Assembly (NCBI GenBank): GCA_016936455.1
Contig: JAFGXV010000047.1
Location: 20,627 to 84,626 of the forward strand
Length of the DNA stretch: 64,000 bases
Reading direction: 5' to 3'
Source: Desulfuromonadaceae bacterium
GTDB lineage: Bacteria; Desulfobacterota; Desulfuromonadia; Desulfuromonadales; Desulfuromonadaceae
Shown here one piece after another: positions 1-10,498 of this stretch (within the stretch, counting starts at the first letter, position 1; each line of letters opens with the position of its first letter). The position numbers and the translations under genes are program-made. The notes under the pieces were generated by a model. It saw only the letters and a list, made by a program, of their open reading frames with translations. It ran no database searches and was not told the DNA's origin.

Positions 1-1308
1 CGCAAGTTTGAGCTGGCCGAGACAGAACAGGAGCGCCAGACCCTGATCGGGCCCCTGAATGAGATCCTGGCCGGCGCGAAGTTCTTCTGGCTGCAGCGCA
101 GGGCGGGACAACTTCTCGACCTGGTTCAGCCCGAGGGCTGGCGACGCCGGGCTATTGGCGTGATTCTGCCATTAAGCGGGCGCTTTGCTCCCTTTGGTGA
201 ACTGGTTCGTCAGGGACTTGAACTGGCACGGCAGCATTTTCCGCAGCAGGATGTGAGCTGGATTTATGTCGACAGTCGCGGTGATGCCGGTCTGGCACCG
301 CAGCTGGTACGACAGCTGGCCCTTGGTCAGCGGGTTCAGGCGATTATCGGCCCCCTCATCGGCGAGGTGGCCGAGCCAGCGGTTGAGACGGCCCAGCAGC
401 TGCAGGTGCCGATTCTGACCCTGTCGCACTGGCCCGGATTGCCCCAGCGCGGCAGCTGTGTGTTTCGTCATGCGCTGACGGCGGCCCAGCAGGCGGAGGT
501 GCTCGCGGATTATGCCATTGAACAGCTCGGTCTCAACAGCTATGCCATTCTGCAGCCGAAAACCGCCGCCGGCAATGAAGCGGCACGCCTGTTTGCTGCC
601 GCTATTGAACGGCGGGGTGGCGATGTGGAGTATTGGCAGAGCTATGATGCGGAGGATACGGATTTTCGTCGGCCTCTGCTGGCGTTGCGCGGTCTCGATG
701 CCCGCATCGAGCGGACGGATGAGGAAGAGGCTGAAATCGAAGCTGCCCGGGTGGCGCTGCGCGATCAGGGACTGCCGACGGTTGACTTCGAGGGGTTGTT
801 TATTCCGGATTTTGCCGACCGTGTAGCGCTGATCGCGCCGCAACTGGCCTATTACGGAGTTGAAAATGTGCAGTTGCTTGGCACCAGTGGCTGGAATGCA
901 GCGTTGTTGCAGGAGCAGGCCGGTCGCTACGTGCGGAACGCGGTGATCTGCGATGGCTTTTTTATCGACGCGGATGAGCCGGCGGTGCAGCGTTTTGTCC
1001 GCGATTATCAGCAGCGGTATGGCGAGGCACCGACAATTCTGGAAGCGCAGGCCTATGACTGTGCCAGTTTTCTGCTGGCTTTGCTCGGGAACGAGGCCTC
1101 CCGCAGTGGCCAGTCGCTGTGCCAGCTGTTCCCGCGTGCCGTCGGGTTTGACGGTGTCAGTGGCCTGCAGGGATTTGATGGCCGGGGCGAGGCGCAGCGG
1201 ACGTTGTCCCTGCTGCGTGTTACCCGGAGCGGTTTTGAGCTGATCGGTGAATCCATGGTTGCCCCGCTTGAGGCGGCTACGACGGCTCTGCCTGCTTCCC
1301 GGCACTGA
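1..1308 (+). CDS. Periplasmic ligand-binding / penicillin-binding protein activator-like protein, 5' end outside window
   Basis: The frame is open from base 1, so the gene starts upstream of the window. A GTG at 160 is the first internal start-like codon but falls inside the conserved domain and is unlikely to be real. The visible protein has the type I periplasmic-binding fold of the LivJ/LpoA group: an opening strand reading GVILPLSGRFAPFGE, then IIGPLIGEVAEPAVETAQQ, then LGLNSYAILQP. The family either captures amino acids for ABC transport or, as LpoA, activates penicillin-binding proteins. No transporter gene is adjacent, which favours a stand-alone or outer-membrane lipoprotein role, but the N-terminus needed to judge this is missing. 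It ends 8 bp before the YeeE-like gene, so the two may be co-transcribed. Confidence 0.75.
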   Translation, partial: RKFELAETEQERQTLIGPLNEILAGAKFFWLQRRAGQLLDLVQPEGWRRRAIGVILPLSGRFAPFGELVRQGLELARQHFPQQDVSWIYVDSRGDAGLAPQLVRQLALGQRVQAIIGPLIGEVAEPAVETAQQLQVPILTLSHWPGLPQRGSCVFRHALTAAQQAEVLADYAIEQLGLNSYAILQPKTAAGNEAARLFAAAIERRGGDVEYWQSYDAEDTDFRRPLLALRGLDARIERTDEEEAEIEAARVALRDQGLPTVDFEGLFIPDFADRVALIAPQLAYYGVENVQLLGTSGWNAALLQEQAGRYVRNAVICDGFFIDADEPAVQRFVRDYQQRYGEAPTILEAQAYDCASFLLALLGNEASRSGQSLCQLFPRAVGFDGVSGLQGFDGRGEAQRTLSLLRVTRSGFELIGESMVAPLEAATTALPASRH

Positions 1309-1316
1309 GTTTTGCG

Positions 1317-2456
1317 ATGTCAACCGGTCTCGGGATCAGTATGGCGGCGGTTATTCTCGTCAGCTTTCTGTGCAGTCTGGTCGCAGGCTATGTCATGCAC
1401 CGTGCCGATTACTGCCTGGCCGGAATGTTTCGCGATCTGTTTTTGTTCCGGCGCCTGGGTTTGCTGCGTTGCCTGATTGTGCAGGTGGTCGCGACGCTGG
1501 TGCTGCTGGAGATTGCCCGGATCGCCGGTCTCTGGTCCGGGGGCCCCTATGTTTATACCCAGTCGGCCAATCTGAAAGCGGCTGCCGGCGGCCTGGTTTT
1601 TGGCCTGGGGATGGTGTTGTGTGGCAGCTGTGTGGTCGGCTGTCTGTACAAGATGGCGGCGGGCAGCGCGCTCAACCTCTGTGCCTTTCTTTCCATGCTG
1701 GCGGGGGCGGCGTTTTTTGCCGAGCTGGCGCCCTGGTGGGGTGGTCTGGTCAAAAGCTGGCAGCTTTCTTCAGCCAGGACGCTGCCCGCCCTTCTCGCCT
1801 GGCCGACACCCGGTGTCCTGTGGCCGGTGGCTGCGACGGGGGCGCTGTGGCTGGGGTGGAGTCTGCGGCGTAAACCGCTGACTGTCCGGGCCTATGCACG
1901 GGGATTTGTTCAGCCGTGGCGGGCGGCGTTGATCCTGTCGGTGGTTACCCTGGTGTTGTGCCTGGTTGCCGGGGTGCCCCTCGGGATCACATCGACCTAT
2001 GTCAAGCTCGGGTTATGGGTCGAGCAGTGGCTGGCGCCGGAACATGTGGCGCAGTTGCGCTATGCCAATAGCGTTGTTCTGCACTATCGGCCGCCACTGG
2101 CGCCCGAGGCGGCCGGTGCGCTGGCGTCGACACTTGGCCCACAGTTTACCGATGGGCTGAGCCTGTTGCAAATGCCGGTAATTTTTGGCATTGTGGCGGG
2201 GAGCGGCTTCTCGGCCTGGCGCCTTGCCGAGTGGCGCTGGCAGTGGCGGGCTCCGCGCTGGAACTATCTGCTGGTGGTGATTGGCGGGGTTCTGACCGGC
2301 CTCGGTGCGCGGATGGCTTCCGGTTGTAATGTTCATTTTTTACTTGGTGAGTTGCCCCTGCTGACGATCAATGCGTTGCTTTTCCTGGGTGGCCTGTTAC
2401 CCGGCAGTTGGCTGGGCAGCCTGATCCTGAAACGACTGCATGATCGTCTGGGCTGA
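1317..2456 (+). CDS. YeeE/YedE family sulfur/selenium-related membrane transporter
   Basis: An integral membrane protein of 379 residues with about ten hydrophobic helices. It shows the two half-repeats of the YeeE/YedE family, each with a conserved cysteine loop: GLGMVLCGSCVVGCLYK in the first half and GLGARMASGCNVHF in the second. Family members import thiosulfate or other sulfur species, and one branch (YedE/FdhT) is linked to selenium metabolism. The ATG at 1317 lies 8 bp after the previous stop. The next gene encodes a TusA-like sulfur carrier, the usual partner, so the pair probably passes a sulfur (or selenium) atom from transporter to carrier. Whether the substrate is thiosulfate or a selenium compound cannot be decided from sequence. 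Confidence 0.85.
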   Translation: MSTGLGISMAAVILVSFLCSLVAGYVMHRADYCLAGMFRDLFLFRRLGLLRCLIVQVVATLVLLEIARIAGLWSGGPYVYTQSANLKAAAGGLVFGLGMVLCGSCVVGCLYKMAAGSALNLCAFLSMLAGAAFFAELAPWWGGLVKSWQLSSARTLPALLAWPTPGVLWPVAATGALWLGWSLRRKPLTVRAYARGFVQPWRAALILSVVTLVLCLVAGVPLGITSTYVKLGLWVEQWLAPEHVAQLRYANSVVLHYRPPLAPEAAGALASTLGPQFTDGLSLLQMPVIFGIVAGSGFSAWRLAEWRWQWRAPRWNYLLVVIGGVLTGLGARMASGCNVHFLLGELPLLTINALLFLGGLLPGSWLGSLILKRLHDRLG

Positions 2457-2467
2457 GCGGAGGGGAT

Positions 2468-2710
2468 GTGGAGAGACTGGAGTTTGACATCTGTGGACAG
2501 ATCTGTCCTTCAGCTCTGCTGACGGCGTTGCGGGAAGTCAACCGCTACAAACAGGTGCTCCGGGCCGGGACCGCACAATTGCTGGTCTATACCGATGCCC
2601 GTGATGCCACCCATACCATTCCCGAGGCGGTGGAGAATATGGGCTATCAGGTGGTGGTCGAGCCGTGCCCGCAGGGGTATCGACTCTGTATTTATGTCGA
2701 GAGAGCGTAG
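2468..2710 (+). CDS. TusA/YedF-like sulfur carrier protein
   Basis: A protein of 80 residues with the TusA fold, starting VERLEFDICGQICPSALL at a GTG codon with a GGAGGGG Shine-Dalgarno run just upstream. The active cysteine is in ICPSA. Canonical TusA has CPxP, so the second proline is replaced by alanine here while the sulfur-carrying cysteine is kept. A YeeE-type transporter gene ends 11 bp upstream, matching the common YeeE-TusA pairing in which the carrier accepts sulfur at the inner face of the membrane. An ATG 3 bp upstream is in another frame. Homologues named YedF are associated with selenium metabolism, but that role is only a possibility here. Confidence 0.85.
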   Translation: MERLEFDICGQICPSALLTALREVNRYKQVLRAGTAQLLVYTDARDATHTIPEAVENMGYQVVVEPCPQGYRLCIYVERA

Positions 2711-2719
2711 CGGGGTTGC

Positions 2720-5344
2720 ATGACGCCGAAGCTGACGCCAGAATCGCCCGCCGCAGAAGGGCCGCCCCGTACCGAGTTCGAGCAGCGTCTCACGGGCTAT
2801 ATCCGTGCCAAGGTTGACCAGTTGCTGCAGGTGATCGGCACGCTGCCACTGCGTCCGGAAGAACTCGATGACGAGACCCTGATCAGCCTTGATCCCATCG
2901 GGATTCTGGCCGAGAGTTTCACCCAGGTTCTTGAGCATCTGCATGAGATGCACGACGAACTCAATCTGGCGCATGATGAGTCCCGGGCCATTCTGGATTC
3001 CGTCGGTGCCGCCATCCTGGTCCTGGATGGGAACTTTTCCCTCTGTAGCTGTAATGCCTATGCCCTCGACAGCTTTGCTCTGCCGGCCACGGTCAAGGAT
3101 GGCACCACCCGCCTCGATGCGGCGGTGCTGCTGCCTGCGGATCTGCTGGCAAGATTGAAGCAGGCCAGCGAACCCTTCGAGCTGACCGAATTCCTGCTCC
3201 GCAACAAAGCCTACCATCTCTCGGTCATGCCGGTAATGGGGTCGAATCAGGTCCCGCGCCTTTTTGTGCTGATGTTTCATGATGTCACGGAACAGCGCCA
3301 CACGGAGAAAGTGTTGCTGGAGGCCCAGAACCGCCTGTCGACCATTCTCAACAGTATGATTGCCGGGGTATTGCTGATCGATCCGCGGACGCATCGCATC
3401 GTCGAAGCCAATCAGGTGGCGGTGCGCATGATCGGTGAGCGGAGAGATAAAATTATCGGGATGGAAAGCCACCGCTACTTTTGCTCCTACAACGCCGGTC
3501 GGCAGCCGACCCGGGAATTGAAGCAGGTGCTGGAGGCTTCAGAAGGGCTGCTGCTGAGTGTCTATGGCGACGAAATTCCGGTCCTGAGAACCGCTACCCT
3601 GCTTGAGATCGACGACCGCAGCTTTATTCTGGAAAGCTTTATCGACATCGGCAAGCGCAAGCAGGTGGAAGAGGATCTGCGCCTGAGCGAGCAGCGCTAT
3701 CGGGCGCTGTATGCCTCGATGAACGAGGGCCTGATCGTTGGTGAGCTGATCTGCAATGCGCAGGGTCAGGCCATCGATTTCAGGGTGCTGGATGGCAATG
3801 CCGCCGCTGGTCTGCTGCTGGAATGTCCGCCGGACCAGCTAGTGGGTGAGCGGGGCAGCGCATTGTACTGGCAGCAGGATATTCCGTATCTGGATCTGAT
3901 GGCCGCGGTGGTCAGGGATGGTGAGGCACGCGAGTACGAAATCCGCTATGCCCAGCGCGAACTTCACGTATCGCTGTCACGCCCGCAGGCGGGACGTTTT
4001 GCCGCGCTGCTCAGCGATGTGACGGATATGAAAAAAGCCCAGCGTGAGATTGAGCGTCTGGCCTATTTTGATGATCTCACCAGTTTGCCCAACCGCTCAT
4101 TGATCCGTGACCGGCTTGATCATGCCATTGCTCAGGCACAGCGGCAGCGCAATCTGGTGGCGGTACTGATGGTTGATATCGACCAGTTCAAGAAGATCAA
4201 CGACTCCCTCGGCAATGTCAGCGGCGATCAACTGCTGATTCGTGTCGCCGAGCGGTTGCAGGAACGGCTGCGCAGTGGAGACAGCATCGGGCGCATGGGT
4301 GGCGATGAGTTCGTGGTGGTCAGTACCTGTCGCTCCCAGCAGGATATTGTCACCATGGCCGGAAAGATTCTTGATCTGATGGCCGAGCCATTCTGGGTTG
4401 ACGGTCATGAGATTCCCGGTACCGCCAGTCTGGGGATTGCCGTTTATCCCATGGATGGCGATGGCAGTGAATCTCTGCTCAAGAATGCCGATACCGCCAT
4501 GTACCAAGCCAAGGAAAACGGGCGCAATACCTACCAGTTCTATACCCCGGAGATGAACCGGCGCGCCTTCGAGCGGTTGTTTCTCAGCACCGATCTGCAC
4601 CGGGCGTTGGAGCGCAACGAGTTCGAGCTCTACTATCAGCCCCAGATCCGGCTCAGCGATCAGCAGGTGGTGGGCGTCGAGGCGTTGCTGCGCTGGAATC
4701 ACAGCAGTCGCGGTCAGATTTCGCCGGTGCTGTTTATTCCCCTGGCAGAGGAATCAGATCTGATTCTGTCCATTGGCCAGTGGGTGCTCCAGCAGGCGTG
4801 CTGTCAGGCCCGCCAGTGGCACGATGCGGGTTATCGCCAGCTGCGGGTGGCGGTCAATGTTTCGGCGCGTCAGTTTACCAACAGCCTGCCGCTGGTGGTT
4901 GAAGAGGCCCTGAAGACAGCGCAACTGTCGCCGCAGCTGCTGGAGCTCGAATTGACGGAAAGTCTGCTGATGGACAAGCCCCATCAGGTGCGCTCGATTC
5001 TCGAGCGGTTGCAGAAGCTCGGTACGACGACGGCCATCGACGACTTCGGTACGGGCTATTCCTCCCTCAGTTATCTGAAGCATTTTCCCATCAATCGGTT
5101 GAAGATTGACCGTTCCTTTGTCAAAGATCTTTCGCAAGACAGTGATGATGCCATTCTCGTTAACGCCATCGTTGCCCTGGCTCACAGTCTGAAGCTTGAA
5201 GTTGTCGCCGAAGGGGTTGAAACGGATGAACATATCGCGTTCCTGCGCCGTAACCACTGTGATCTCATCCAGGGCTATTACGTCGCCCGGCCCATGAGTG
5301 CGGCGCAGCTGATGAGCTTTTTGCGCGAGGGGACACTGCAGTAG
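2720..5344 (+). CDS. PAS-PAS-PAS-GGDEF-EAL cyclic-di-GMP turnover protein
   Basis: An 874-residue cytosolic protein with no clear membrane segment. Three PAS-like sensor regions (about residues 90-190, 205-310 and 320-435) precede a diguanylate cyclase domain with an intact GGDEF motif near residue 527. An RxxD inhibitory site (RSGD) stands five residues before GGDEF. The C-terminal EAL domain keeps the EAL motif near residue 654, ELTESLL, DDFGTGYSSLSYLK and VVAEGVET, the residues used for metal binding and c-di-GMP hydrolysis. Both activities therefore look possible, with the GGDEF domain likely feedback-controlled. It starts 9 bp after the TusA-like gene and ends 2 bp before a sigma-54 activator, implying one operon. 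Confidence 0.92.
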   Translation: MTPKLTPESPAAEGPPRTEFEQRLTGYIRAKVDQLLQVIGTLPLRPEELDDETLISLDPIGILAESFTQVLEHLHEMHDELNLAHDESRAILDSVGAAILVLDGNFSLCSCNAYALDSFALPATVKDGTTRLDAAVLLPADLLARLKQASEPFELTEFLLRNKAYHLSVMPVMGSNQVPRLFVLMFHDVTEQRHTEKVLLEAQNRLSTILNSMIAGVLLIDPRTHRIVEANQVAVRMIGERRDKIIGMESHRYFCSYNAGRQPTRELKQVLEASEGLLLSVYGDEIPVLRTATLLEIDDRSFILESFIDIGKRKQVEEDLRLSEQRYRALYASMNEGLIVGELICNAQGQAIDFRVLDGNAAAGLLLECPPDQLVGERGSALYWQQDIPYLDLMAAVVRDGEAREYEIRYAQRELHVSLSRPQAGRFAALLSDVTDMKKAQREIERLAYFDDLTSLPNRSLIRDRLDHAIAQAQRQRNLVAVLMVDIDQFKKINDSLGNVSGDQLLIRVAERLQERLRSGDSIGRMGGDEFVVVSTCRSQQDIVTMAGKILDLMAEPFWVDGHEIPGTASLGIAVYPMDGDGSESLLKNADTAMYQAKENGRNTYQFYTPEMNRRAFERLFLSTDLHRALERNEFELYYQPQIRLSDQQVVGVEALLRWNHSSRGQISPVLFIPLAEESDLILSIGQWVLQQACCQARQWHDAGYRQLRVAVNVSARQFTNSLPLVVEEALKTAQLSPQLLELELTESLLMDKPHQVRSILERLQKLGTTTAIDDFGTGYSSLSYLKHFPINRLKIDRSFVKDLSQDSDDAILVNAIVALAHSLKLEVVAEGVETDEHIAFLRRNHCDLIQGYYVARPMSAAQLMSFLREGTLQ

Positions 5345-5346
5345 CC

Positions 5347-6741
5347 ATGGTGGTCGCAGAGACGCTTCTCCCGGCCCTCTCTCCTCAGCTGACGGTGGTG
5401 CGTGGTGCGCACTCCGGCTGGCTGGTGGAACAGGTCGGCGACCTGCTGCAGCCCTTCGTGACGAGTGAACCGGCGCTGCGGGTCTCCCTTGACCGGGCGT
5501 TCTCCACGGCCCAGCCTCCCCTGTCTGAACTCGCGGATGAGGTTGTGAATCACGGGCGCGCGCTCTATTCCGTCAGCGTGCGGCTACAGTGCCCCACCAC
5601 CGGCCAGTTCCGGCTGTTTCAGGTCGATGCCGCGCTGGCCCGTCAGGATGAAACCCGTTCGCTGTGGCGGGTACAGTTTCTGTTTCAGCCCCAGTCTGCC
5701 TCGCAGGCGAGCGTTTCCGCTCCGGCGTTTCATGGTCTGGTCGGCCGCAGTCTGGCCATGCAGGAGGTGGTGCGCAAGATCCGCCTCTATGCTGCCTCCG
5801 ATGCCGCGGTGGTGATCACCGGGGAAACCGGCACCGGTAAGGAACTGGTGGCGCGCGCCCTCCATGGCGAAAGCCGTCGCCGCCATGGTCCCTACGTGGC
5901 TCTCAACTGCAGCGCCATTGCCGAGGAGCTGCTGGAATCGGAACTGTTCGGCCATGAGAAGGGTGCCTTTACCGGGGCGTTGCGTCGCCATCGCGGGCGC
6001 TTCGAGCGCGCCGACGGTGGCAGCCTGTTTCTTGACGAGATTGGCGACATGCCACTGCACACTCAGACCCGCCTGTTGCGGGTGCTGGAGGAACGCAGCG
6101 TCGAACCCCTGGGATCCGAGCGGCTGCATCCGGTGGATGTGCGGGTGATCAGCGCCACCAACGTGGCGCTGGAAGAGGCGGTGGGGCAGGGACGGTTCCG
6201 CAGCGATCTCTATCATCGACTCAGCGTGTTGCGCATTCACCTGCCGCCGCTACGTGAGCGCACGCAAGATATCCCGCTGCTGGTCGAGGTGTTTCTCAAC
6301 CAGCTCGCCGCAAGCTACGGCCGGCGCGTCGAGCGCCTGACGCCCGAAGCCCTGAATCTGCTGCAGTCCTATCTGTGGCCCGGCAATATTCGCGAGCTGC
6401 GCAACGTCATGGAGCGGGTGTTTGTCGAAAATCAGGCTCCGGTCATTGGCGCGCGGGCGTTTTCTGAATGGGTGCGCGAACGGCAGAAGTTTGCACATCC
6501 GCGCTGGGACGAGCAGTTGCCTCAACCGGCGCCGGTGCTGATTCCACCCTATCCTGATCCGGCATCGCAGGCGCAATTACGACAGGCACAACCCGTCGTG
6601 CTGACCCCGGAGCGGATACGGGAAGCCTATCAGGCCTGTCAGGGGAACCTGGCTGCGGCCGCGCGCCGCTTGGGCGTTCATCGTGCCACCCTCTATCGTC
6701 ACCTGAAAAAGATGCGCTTGGAGCGCGACGAACTCAACTGA
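5347..6741 (+). CDS. Sigma-54-dependent transcriptional activator (PAS-like sensor, AAA+, Fis HTH)
   Basis: A 464-residue enhancer-binding protein. The first ~110 residues form an unassigned, PAS-like sensor without a receiver aspartate motif. The AAA+ domain has Walker A GETGTGKE near residue 159, the sigma-54 contact loop GAFTGA at about 206-211, Walker [10 protein letters not shown] and the PGNIRELRN motif. A Fis-type helix-turn-helix closes the protein ([20 protein letters not shown]). The ATG is 2 bp after the preceding stop, so it is translationally linked to the GGDEF-EAL gene. Immediately downstream lie phased GTCGCA repeats and a sigma-54-type promoter in front of clpB, the best local candidate target. 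The signal sensed is unknown. Confidence 0.93.
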   Translation: MVVAETLLPALSPQLTVVRGAHSGWLVEQVGDLLQPFVTSEPALRVSLDRAFSTAQPPLSELADEVVNHGRALYSVSVRLQCPTTGQFRLFQVDAALARQDETRSLWRVQFLFQPQSASQASVSAPAFHGLVGRSLAMQEVVRKIRLYAASDAAVVITGETGTGKELVARALHGESRRRHGPYVALNCSAIAEELLESELFGHEKGAFTGALRRHRGRFERADGGSLFLDEIGDMPLHTQTRLLRVLEERSVEPLGSERLHPVDVRVISATNVALEEAVGQGRFRSDLYHRLSVLRIHLPPLRERTQDIPLLVEVFLNQLAASYGRRVERLTPEALNLLQSYLWPGNIRELRNVMERVFVENQAPVIGARAFSEWVRERQKFAHPRWDEQLPQPAPVLIPPYPDPASQAQLRQAQPVVLTPERIREAYQACQGNLAAAARRLGVHRATLYRHLKKMRLERDELN

Positions 6742-6756
6742 AGCGCACGAAAAACC

Positions 6757-6804
6757 GTCGCAGGTTTGTCGCACGGATGTCGCAGGCGACGGGTGCGACA
6801 TCCG
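6757..6804. promoter_or_regulatory. Phased GTCGCA repeats, candidate enhancer for the adjacent sigma-54 activator
   Basis: GTCGCA occurs at 6757, 6768 and 6779, spaced exactly 11 bp, about one helical turn. The inverse TGCGAC is at 6794, with a one-mismatch inverse copy (GGCGAC) at 6785. The segment also contains a perfect 11-bp inverted repeat, CGGATGTCGCA (6774-6784) and TGCGACATCCG (6794-6804). No T-tract follows, so a terminator is unlikely. It begins 16 bp after the activator gene and lies 60-110 bp upstream of the sigma-54-type promoter, a usual distance for an upstream activating sequence. Function is inferred from layout only. Confidence 0.6.
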
Positions 6805-6864
6805 TTCCTAACCGTTCTGCCTTCACCTGTCCCTCTAATTATCTGTTTTTGCAGACTTCTCTCG

Positions 6865-6880
6865 CTGGCACAGTCTTTGT
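6865..6880 (+). promoter_or_regulatory. Sigma-54-type (-24/-12) promoter for clpB
   Basis: The bases read CTGGCACAGTCTTTGT. The -24 element TGGCAC matches the RpoN consensus, and the -12 element TTGT differs from TTGC at one base. First G of GG to G of the -12 element is 12 bp, the exact consensus spacing. Transcription would start near 6891, leaving a leader of about 100 nt before clpB. The activator gene directly upstream and the phased repeats support the call. No convincing heat-shock sigma-32 promoter was noticed in this gap. Confidence 0.6.
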
Positions 6881-6991
6881 AGCAATAAAGGGAAAAGCTG
6901 AAATCAGGAGCGTGCAGTTGCCCTGAGGCCAGACTGTGGCAAGCTCATACCAGGCCACCCACGCATGGCGCCGGTTCGAAAGGAGAAGCTG

Positions 6992-9640
<2,649 letters not shown>

Positions 9641-9673
9641 CGTGTGGCATGGTTCGATATGGCTGAATAGCGC

Positions 9674-9708
9674 AACGGGGCACATCTTTTGGGGGTGCCC
9701 CGTTTTTT
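9674..9708 (+). terminator. Rho-independent terminator after clpB
   Basis: AACGGGGCAC (9674-9683) pairs perfectly with GTGCCCCGTT (9695-9704) and runs into six T residues. It closes the clpB transcript 33 bp after the stop codon. Confidence 0.9.
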
Positions 9709-9761
9709 CGTTCCAGCAGCGCGGTTTGAGCGATGGCATGGGCTAAAATCGACCGGCCACA

Positions 9762-10314
9762 TGAACATTAGAGATCTTGAAAGAAAAAGGCGTTTTGTTT
9801 ATCTTCAATTCCGGGTGCGTGGATCAGCGTGCGACAGCGCTCCTGCCGGCGCACCATGTTGCCACAGTCGTTAATCCCTGCTCTGTAGGAACACCTGATT
9901 CATGTCAAGAAGGTCCATGAAAAAGACCTGAATGATGGCTGGGGTAAGGTTCCGTTACCAAATGCCCTTGACCGGAAATATCCGAAAGCACCCTGGGACT
10001 GGCGCTGGCAGTGGGTTTTCCCACAAGCAAACCGCTGGAAAAATAAAATCACCGGCGAAGAGGGGCGACATCATGTACACGAAACGATTTTGCAACGAGC
10101 TGTCCGTGAAGCGGTTTCCCGTGCCGGTGTCGTCAAAAGAGTCGGGTGTCACACCTTTCGCCACTGTTTTGCAACCCATTTGTTGGAAGCTGGGTACGAT
10201 ATTCGTACAATACAGGAATTGCTGGGACATAAAGATGTCAGTACGACCATGATTTACACCCATGTCCTGAACAAGGGAGGAAAAGGGGTGAAGGGCCCGA
10301 TGGACGGTCTTTGA
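9762..10314 (+). pseudogene. Decayed integron integrase (intI) gene
   Basis: From 9889 to 10314 one frame encodes the C-terminal ~140 residues of an integron-type tyrosine recombinase. It includes the IntI-specific insert ([30 protein letters not shown]) and the catalytic boxes [20 protein letters not shown] and YTHVLN. Upstream, the same frame contains a TAG at 9886-9888 inside homologous sequence (TMLPQSLIPAL, stop, [14 protein letters not shown]). Beyond about 9840 the similarity moves to another frame (MNIRDLERKRR, FRVRG), pointing to a frameshift. The N-terminal part, with the first catalytic arginine, is missing. The gene is therefore inactive. The limit at 9762 is approximate. It stands beside an attC-like site and a probable cassette gene. 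Confidence 0.85.
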
Positions 10315-10498
10315 AATGGGTTTATGCAGCTCCGCATAAAACGGGTATGAAATCGTTATGTTTTTTTAACATGCTGATTTCAAATAAATAAATTGAAGAT
10401 CTAGTAAATTAGTAAAGAGATTTATACAGCTGATATCTTCTGTATTTTAAGTTTTATACAGAACTGTCTATTTATAGTTGGGCCAATTGGAGATGAAA

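Noticed and set aside
172..1323. Long minus-strand open frame opposite the first gene
   Set aside because: It mirrors the codon pattern of the periplasmic-binding protein on the plus strand and has no family motif or ribosome site.
6774..6804. Palindrome after the sigma-54 activator as a terminator
   Set aside because: There is no T-tract on the plus strand, and further copies of its half-site with 11-bp spacing point to a binding site instead.
10319..10375. TTTATGC/GCATAAA palindrome and GTTATG after intI as an attI site
   Set aside because: The repeat is short and the layout does not show the paired integrase sites; evidence is too thin to annotate.
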